From assembly GCA_937883885.1 (NCBI GenBank), contig CAKZXL010000411.1:1-27593 (forward strand): DNA of 27,593 bases, written 5' to 3'. Below are positions 23,707 through 27,593 of this stretch, piece after piece; the first letter of the stretch is position 1, and each line of letters opens with the position of its first letter. Below the pieces are notes generated by a model. It saw only the letters and a program-made list of their open reading frames with translations. It did no database searches and was not told the origin of the DNA. Position numbers and translations under genes: made by a program. Source of the stretch: an uncultured Aquincola sp. (GTDB lineage: Bacteria; Pseudomonadota; Gammaproteobacteria; Burkholderiales; Burkholderiaceae).

Positions 23707-23767
23707 CTATGCCCGCCTGCCGCTTTCGTGCTTTTACGGAAATCCGTATCTGCAGCTTCTCACAGAA

Positions 23768-23843
23768 GCACAAAACCGCATCCGTGCCTTTCCACAAACC
23801 CGCCGATGCGGTTTTGCGCTTTCACGCTTCGGCGGTTTTGTGC
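23768..23843 (+). promoter_or_regulatory. DUF2958 leader with mutually exclusive stems
   Basis: Segment A (23768-23782, GCACAAAACCGCATC) pairs 14 of 15 with segment B (23805-23819) and 12 of 12 with the core of segment C (23831-23843, GGCGGTTTTGTGC). Segment D (23792-23804) is a near-copy of A that pairs 11 of 13 with C. A-B and D-C cannot form together with simple nesting, so the RNA has alternative folds ending five bases before the RBS. Confidence 0.55.
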
Positions 23844-23859
23844 GAATGAGGTAACGCCC

Positions 23860-24207
23860 ATGAACCAACTCATGACCGAGGACGAGCGCAAGCAACTGCT
23901 GGAACACGGCCGGGTCCGGGCCGCTGGCCGGGCCATCGACCCGCTGCCCGTGGTGCGGTTGTTCACGCCGGACGCACACGCCACTTGGCTGCTGGTGTCG
24001 CTTGACCCCGCTGACGGCGATACGGCCCATGGCCTGATCGACTTGGGGATCAGCATGCCTGAGCTGGGCGAGATCAAGCTGTCCGACCTCGCATCCATCG
24101 TCGGGCCGAGCAAACAGCCCGTGATGCGAGATCGGTATTTCCGGGCGGTGCGCCCGTTGTCGGAGTACCTGCGGCTGGCCCAGGAGAACGGTTCCGTCCT
24201 CGATTGA
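23860..24207 (+). CDS. DUF2958 protein, copy 2
   Basis: The 115-residue protein starts at an ATG with GAGG eight bases upstream. It shares with copy 1 at 15893 the order TEDERKQLLEHGR, PVVRLFTPDAHATWLLVSLDP, AHGLIDLGISMPELGEIKLSDL and DRYFRAVRPLSEYL, but identity looks only moderate, so the pair is old rather than a recent duplication. It is expressed from the XRE-controlled rightward promoter through a structured leader. Function unknown. Confidence 0.87.
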   Translation: MNQLMTEDERKQLLEHGRVRAAGRAIDPLPVVRLFTPDAHATWLLVSLDPADGDTAHGLIDLGISMPELGEIKLSDLASIVGPSKQPVMRDRYFRAVRPLSEYLRLAQENGSVLD

Positions 24208-24548
24208 GCCGTTCGCGCCACGGCCAAGCCGGGCGCATTGAGGCTATTTCGGTCTTGCTCCAGACCCGTCAGGTCTTAATCCGCACTGTTGCACCAAACC
24301 AGTGCCACCCTGACGCAAACGGTCATGACGCCAGCCGTGCCATCGGGCACGGTGGATAGCGCAGGAGGCCGCATTTCCTCGCGCGCCACCGTCGCATTCA
24401 GACGATCCGCGCAATCCATCGGATGCTTTTCGTCTTGACACGCAAGTTACTAATCTACCAGCTTATTCACGATTGGATGCTAGTTCGATGCGGTGACGTT
24501 GGCGTGTGAAACCAGTGACGGCCGTCCTGCTCTACGGGAGCTTGCGTC
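24208..24548 (+). promoter_or_regulatory. Intergenic control region before the DUF2285 gene
   Basis: No gene is supported in these 341 bases. They contain a hairpin CCGTGCC-ATCG-GGCACGG (24335-24352), an AT-rich stretch (24447-24480) and a perfect -35 hexamer TTGACA (24435-24440) without a convincing -10 at the usual distance, so a regulated promoter needing an activator is possible. GGGAG (24536-24540) is the RBS of the next gene. Confidence 0.4.
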
Positions 24549-25307
24549 ATGGCCGAACCGCACCACCTCGCGCACTGGTATCCGACCGCCGCCTACCTCT
24601 ACGTCCTGTGTCTGGACACGCTCGCACTGGCCTGGGAGTACCTGCGCCGCCATCCCGACTACCGGATCGACTGGCTGCGCCGTGCGCGCTGCCCCGATGC
24701 CGCGCATCGCTGGGGCTTGCGTCTGCTGGAAGACCCGGACGTGGATGCGCGTGACGCGCATCCGGCCTGGCTTCCCGGCCATGGGGCCGTGGTGCAGCTT
24801 CACCCCGATGCCGATCCGCCTCCGGATGCCACCGCCTTCGCGTTCTGGCGCATCCCCGGCCACAAGCAGTTGCTGCACGACGGCAAGGGTCTGGCGCTGA
24901 TCGCGCGCAGCCCCAGCCTTTGCCAGCGCTATGCGCTGGCGCCTGGCCTGGAGGACGGCATGGCCGTGGCCCATGCCTATCGTGGCCGTCACGCCGCCCC
25001 TGCGGCCCCTATGCCTGGTACGCCTGCGTCAATGGCTCGGCCCAGGCCACCGCCTGCGGCGCTGCTGGAGCTACACACCCTGCAGGCGCTCGACGCCACC
25101 CTGGCGGGCGCGTCCTTGCGCGACGTCGCCGAGGGCTTGTTCGGTGCGGACGCCGCAGCCGGCTGGTACAGCGACGGCGGCCTGCGCTCCAAGGTGCGCC
25201 GCCTGGTGCGGCGCGGCGATGCGTTGATGCGCGGCGGCTATCGCCGCCTAGCACAACTGCCGCCGCTTGAGAAGGGTCGTTTTGAAGAGAGCGCAAAACG
25301 ACCCTGA
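24549..25307 (+). CDS. DUF6499/DUF2285-domain protein, ICE regulator-like
   Basis: The 252-residue protein has an N-terminal DUF6499-like segment (HHLAHWYPTAAYLYVLCLDTLALAWEYLRRHPDYR), a middle part with FAFWRIPGHKQLLHDGKGLALIAR, a Pro/Ala linker (about 150-170) and a C-terminal DUF2285 helix-turn-helix-like domain (LHTLQALDATLAGASLRDVAEGLFG, LRSKVRRLVRRGDALMRGGYRRL). It is present next to alpA-repA-parA genes in many proteobacterial ICEs and is usually called a transcriptional regulator domain protein; an activator role is plausible but not shown. Its stop codon sits in the stem of a palindrome. Confidence 0.85.
   Translation: MAEPHHLAHWYPTAAYLYVLCLDTLALAWEYLRRHPDYRIDWLRRARCPDAAHRWGLRLLEDPDVDARDAHPAWLPGHGAVVQLHPDADPPPDATAFAFWRIPGHKQLLHDGKGLALIARSPSLCQRYALAPGLEDGMAVAHAYRGRHAAPAAPMPGTPASMARPRPPPAALLELHTLQALDATLAGASLRDVAEGLFGADAAAGWYSDGGLRSKVRRLVRRGDALMRGGYRRLAQLPPLEKGRFEESAKRP
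25273..25305. terminator. Perfect 11-bp inverted repeat at the end of the DUF2285 gene
   Basis: AGGGTCGTTTT (25273-25283) and AAAACGACCCT (25295-25305) flank an 11-base loop. The stem is symmetric with AT pairs at the loop end, so it could serve as a terminator or as a protein-binding palindrome. It includes the last codons of the gene. Confidence 0.6.
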
Positions 25308-25390
25308 GCAGGAGGGCTTCGTTTTCTGAGACTGCCTTCATCCGGTTGCGCTGTGTGGCCGGAGCCCTGCAACCGATGGAGGTTCTCACC

Positions 25391-25672
25391 ATGCGTCCTG
25401 CTCCCTTGCGGCCTGCCGCTACTGTCTCGACCGCTGCCGCGCAGCCCCAACGCTATCTCACCAACGACGAAGCCGCCGAGTACCTGCGCCTGTCGCCGCG
25501 CACGCTGGAAAAGCAGCGCGTGCTGGGAGGCGGTCCCAAGTTCCGCAAGTTCGGCCGCCGCGTGATGTACGCCGTGGTCGACCTCGATGCCTGGGCCGCC
25601 GAGCGCAGCTTCGAGAGCACGTCCGAGCCCGAGTACGCCGAGCAGCATTCGGCGGACAGCCGTGCGCGCTGA
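25391..25672 (+). CDS. AlpA-like helix-turn-helix protein (excisionase/MerR-type fold)
   Basis: The start is ATG 25391 with GGAGG at 25378-25382 (93 residues). After a Pro/Ala-rich N-terminus, residues about 18-65 form an HTH_17/AlpA-type winged helix: RYLTNDEAAEYLRLSPRTLEKQRVLGGGPKFRKFGRRVMYAVVDLDAWAAER. Such proteins act as excisionases or regulators in ICEs. Being just upstream of repA, it may couple excision and replication. A stem CGGTTGC (25343-25349)/GCAACCG (25369-25375) ends next to its RBS and could affect translation. Confidence 0.9.
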   Translation: MRPAPLRPAATVSTAAAQPQRYLTNDEAAEYLRLSPRTLEKQRVLGGGPKFRKFGRRVMYAVVDLDAWAAERSFESTSEPEYAEQHSADSRAR

Positions 25673-25698
25673 TCGCTGGCGCGCGGGTGGCCTTCGCC

Positions 25699-26556
25699 AT
25701 GTCCAGCCCCGCGCTGCCCATGCGGCAGCGACCGATGCAAGAGCGCGAACAGCTCGATCTGTTCCGCGCCTTGCCGGGCGACATGGCGCCGCGCGACAGC
25801 CAGGACTTGATGGCCTTTCCGTTCTTCTCGCTGGCGAAGTCGCGGCGCACGGCGCCGATCGACTTCCGCGCCAGCGGCATCACGATCCGCGTGGAGGGCA
25901 CGCAGGAGCATGGCATCGCCACGATTTGGGATGCGGACATCCTGATCTGGGCTGCAAGCCAGATTGTGGAAGCCCGCGATGCGGGCTTGCGCCCGTCGCG
26001 GCTGATGCAGGCCACGCCCTACGAGATCCTGCGCTTCATCGGGCGCGGTACGTCGCTGCGCGACTACCAGCGCCTCAAGGCGGCCTTGGATCGGCTGCAG
26101 TCCACGACCGTGGCCACGTCGATCCGCGAGACGACCGGGCGGCGCCTGCATCGCTTCTCATGGATCAACGAGTGGAAGGAACTGGCCGATGCCAAGGGCA
26201 CCCCCTTGGGGCTGGAACTGATCCTGCCGGACTGGTTCTATGCGGGCGTGCTCGATGCTGCCCTCGTGTTGACCATCGACCCGGCGTATTTCCGGCTGAC
26301 GGGCGGGATCGAGCGATGGCTGTACCGCCTGGTGCGCAAGCACGGCGGGCGACAGCCTGGCGGCTGGCAGTTCGACTTCCAGCACCTGTACCGCAAGTCG
26401 GGCAGCGTGGCGCGGTACTACGACTTCGCCGCCGACCTGCGCGCACTGGTGGTGCGGCAAGCCTTGCCTGGCTACCAGTTGGGCATCGAGTACGTCTCGG
26501 GCATTGCCTCGCCGCTGCTGACGTTCCGGCCCGTGCCGTCCACGGCACGGGGATAA
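25699..26556 (+). CDS. repA: Replication initiator protein A (RPA family)
   Basis: The 285-residue protein (ATG 25699; GTG 25687 is an alternative) belongs to the plasmid RepA/RPA family (PF10134): PFFSLAKSRRTAPIDFR, GIATIWDADILIWAASQI, ATPYEILRFIGRGTSLRDYQRLKAALDRLQSTTVATSI, LPDWFYAGVLDAALVLTIDPAYFRLTGGIERWLYRLVRKHGG. It probably binds the three 17-bp iterons directly downstream and starts replication of the excised circle. A perfect hairpin (CCCGTGCCGT, 26530-26539, with ACGGCACGGG, 26542-26551) covers the 3' end of the gene. It follows the AlpA-like gene by 26 bases and is probably co-transcribed. Confidence 0.92.
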   Translation: MSSPALPMRQRPMQEREQLDLFRALPGDMAPRDSQDLMAFPFFSLAKSRRTAPIDFRASGITIRVEGTQEHGIATIWDADILIWAASQIVEARDAGLRPSRLMQATPYEILRFIGRGTSLRDYQRLKAALDRLQSTTVATSIRETTGRRLHRFSWINEWKELADAKGTPLGLELILPDWFYAGVLDAALVLTIDPAYFRLTGGIERWLYRLVRKHGGRQPGGWQFDFQHLYRKSGSVARYYDFAADLRALVVRQALPGYQLGIEYVSGIASPLLTFRPVPSTARG

Positions 26557-26580
26557 CTGCTGCGCAGCCTGTGGACGGAC

Positions 26581-26644
26581 TCGTGCTATCAGGCAACAGA
26601 GGTATCGTGCTATCAGGCAACGAATCCTCGTGCTATCAGGCAAC
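26581..26644. repeat. Three 17-bp iterons downstream of repA (candidate oriV)
   Basis: TCGTGCTATCAGGCAAC occurs three times without a mismatch, at 26581-26597, 26605-26621 and 26628-26644. The starts are 24 and 23 bases apart, about two helical turns, so the sites lie on the same face of the DNA. That is the standard form of Rep-binding iterons. Confidence 0.88.
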
Positions 26645-26740
26645 AAAACCGGCCGCAAAGCTAATACTGGCGCGGGTTTCGGCCTCTCCTAACTTCCCTA
26701 ACTTAAATACTCTAACTGGTAGTAGCAGCGCCGCGCCTCG
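26645..26740. other. AT-rich block with short CYTAACT repeats beside the iterons
   Basis: In this otherwise GC-rich region the stretch around 26684-26723 is AT-rich and contains three CYTAACT motifs (CCTAACTT at 26688 and 26697, CTCTAACT at 26710). Its position between the iterons and parA fits a DNA unwinding element. I found no consensus DnaA box. Confidence 0.5.
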
Positions 26741-26809
26741 GTGGACAACCGCCACAGGACGCGAAGCGCAGCGGCAACAGGCGGGCTTTCCGACACGGAG
26801 GGTCCGGTC

Positions 26810-27448
26810 ATGATCGTCGCGCTGCTCAACCAGAAAGGCGGCGTGGGCAAGACCACGCTCGCCACCCACATCGCCGGCGAGCTGGCGATGCGCGGGCAGT
26901 CGGTCATCCTGCTGGATGCCGATCCACAGGGCTCCGCGCTGGACTGGACACAGCGCCGCAGCCAGCAAGGTTTGCCAAGGCTATTTAGCGCCGTGGGCCT
27001 CGCACGCGAAACGCTGCACCAGGAAGCGCCAGAACTCGCCAGGCGGGCCGATCACGTCGTCATCGACGGGCCACCCAGGATCGCTGCCTTGGCGCGCTCC
27101 GCGCTGCTGGCGGCCGAGCGGGTGCTGATCCCGGTGCAGCCCAGCCCCTACGACCTGCGGGCCAGCGCCGAGATGGTGGCGCTGATCCGTGAGGCGCAGG
27201 TGTTCCGGCCTGCGCTGCGCGCGGCCTTCGTCATCAACCGGCGCGTGAGCACCACCGTGATCGGACGCGAGGCCCGCGGCGCGCTGGCCGAGCAGCCGCT
27301 TCCTGCGCTGCGCGCGGAAGTGCATCAGCGCATCGTGTTTGCCGACAGCGTGGCCGCCGGCCGGCTTGCACGCGAGACGGCGCCAGACAGCGCCGCCGCG
27401 CGCGAAATCACCGCGCTGGTCGATGAACTGCTGCGGTGGCCGTCATGA
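26810..27448 (+). CDS. parA: ParA-family partition ATPase
   Basis: The start is ATG 26810 with GGAGG upstream (212 residues, small type Ib-like ParA without an N-terminal HTH). The deviant Walker A KGGVGKTT (residues 9-16), LLDADPQGSALDW (Walker A' region), VVIDGPP (Walker B) and IPVQPSPYDLRAS are all intact. It would drive segregation of the excised or replicating element, together with the overlapping downstream gene. The gap from repA contains the putative origin. Confidence 0.94.
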   Translation: MIVALLNQKGGVGKTTLATHIAGELAMRGQSVILLDADPQGSALDWTQRRSQQGLPRLFSAVGLARETLHQEAPELARRADHVVIDGPPRIAALARSALLAAERVLIPVQPSPYDLRASAEMVALIREAQVFRPALRAAFVINRRVSTTVIGREARGALAEQPLPALRAEVHQRIVFADSVAAGRLARETAPDSAAAREITALVDELLRWPS

Positions 27449-27593
27449 GCACTCCTGCCAGCAAGCGCACGGGCAAGCGCATCGGCATCGGCGCTCGCCC
27501 GCCCGCGAATCCGCACGCCGAGGCGTGGATTCGCCAGGGCAGTGCCGATGACCTCCAGAAAGGCGACCTCTACACGGCCCGCCTGACCCTCGA
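27445..27593 (+). CDS. Start of a ParA partner protein (truncated by window end)
   Basis: The gene begins with ATG overlapping the parA stop (ATGA), so it is translationally coupled. Forty-nine residues are visible: a basic N-terminus (SKRTGKRIGIGARPP), then PHAEAWIRQGSADDLQKGDLYTARLTL. The position and basic, short opening suggest a small ribbon-helix-helix ParB-type centromere-binding partner, but the DNA-binding part is not in the window. Confidence 0.7.
   Translation, partial: MSTPASKRTGKRIGIGARPPANPHAEAWIRQGSADDLQKGDLYTARLTL

Noticed and set aside
24435..24440. TTGACA as a full sigma70 promoter
   Set aside because: No acceptable -10 hexamer lies 16-18 bases downstream, so only a possible -35 is noted within the intergenic entry.
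24244..24441. Minus-strand 65-residue frame before the DUF2285 gene
   Set aside because: No RBS, Gly/Arg-rich composition and a hairpin inside it suggest non-coding control sequence.
26581..26644. CRISPR array
   Set aside because: Three 17-bp repeats with only 6-7 base gaps and next to repA are iterons; spacers are far too short and no cas gene is present.

Overview
The window is a GC-rich bacterial chromosome segment interrupted by the left part of an integrative and conjugative element (ICE). The first ~6.6 kb carries purC (cut at the window edge), a helical-repeat protein, a cnoX-like thioredoxin on the opposite strand, purE, purK, a Sua5-type threonylcarbamoyl-AMP synthase and a lipoprotein. 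The gene content, strong GC bias and lipoprotein family suggest a betaproteobacterium of the order Burkholderiales; this is inference, because no rRNA or species marker is present.

At 6607-6614 the sequence TTTTTCAT, the attachment core I recall for the Tn4371 family of ICEs, lies in the T-tract of the lipoprotein gene's terminator. It is followed within 180 bases by a tyrosine-recombinase integrase. From here to the end of the window everything reads as ICE. The right end and the conjugation genes lie outside the window.

The cargo (about 8.0-15.5 kb) starts with a YhcG/DUF1016 PD-(D/E)XK nuclease coupled to the integrase. It then holds a two-armed locus of visibly lower GC. On the minus strand a WYL-domain regulator (BrxR/CapW-like) is followed by a four-helix membrane protein. 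On the plus strand, divergent from a shared 89-base region with inverted repeats, are a metallo-beta-lactamase (MBL) fold protein, a 751-residue E2-E1-JAB triple fusion and a second MBL protein, tightly coupled. It resembles the Cap2/Cap3 part of type II CBASS fused into one chain, but it has no CD-NTase and no recognisable ubiquitin-like protein. I consider it a candidate anti-phage conjugation system in which an MBL protein may take the CD-NTase's place. This is the most interesting part of the window.

The ICE backbone (15.9-27.6 kb) contains two DUF2958 paralogues, several small uncharacterised genes, DUF932, a large ParB-like protein, a GNAT acetyltransferase, DUF736, an XRE repressor, a DUF2285 protein, an AlpA-like excisionase/regulator, the RepA initiator with three 17-bp iterons and an AT-rich repeat block (candidate oriV), ParA and the start of a partner protein. 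The backbone is unusually rich in intergenic structure: a dispersed repeat family, strong hairpins, a divergent promoter pair sharing one palindrome, and a leader with mutually exclusive stems.
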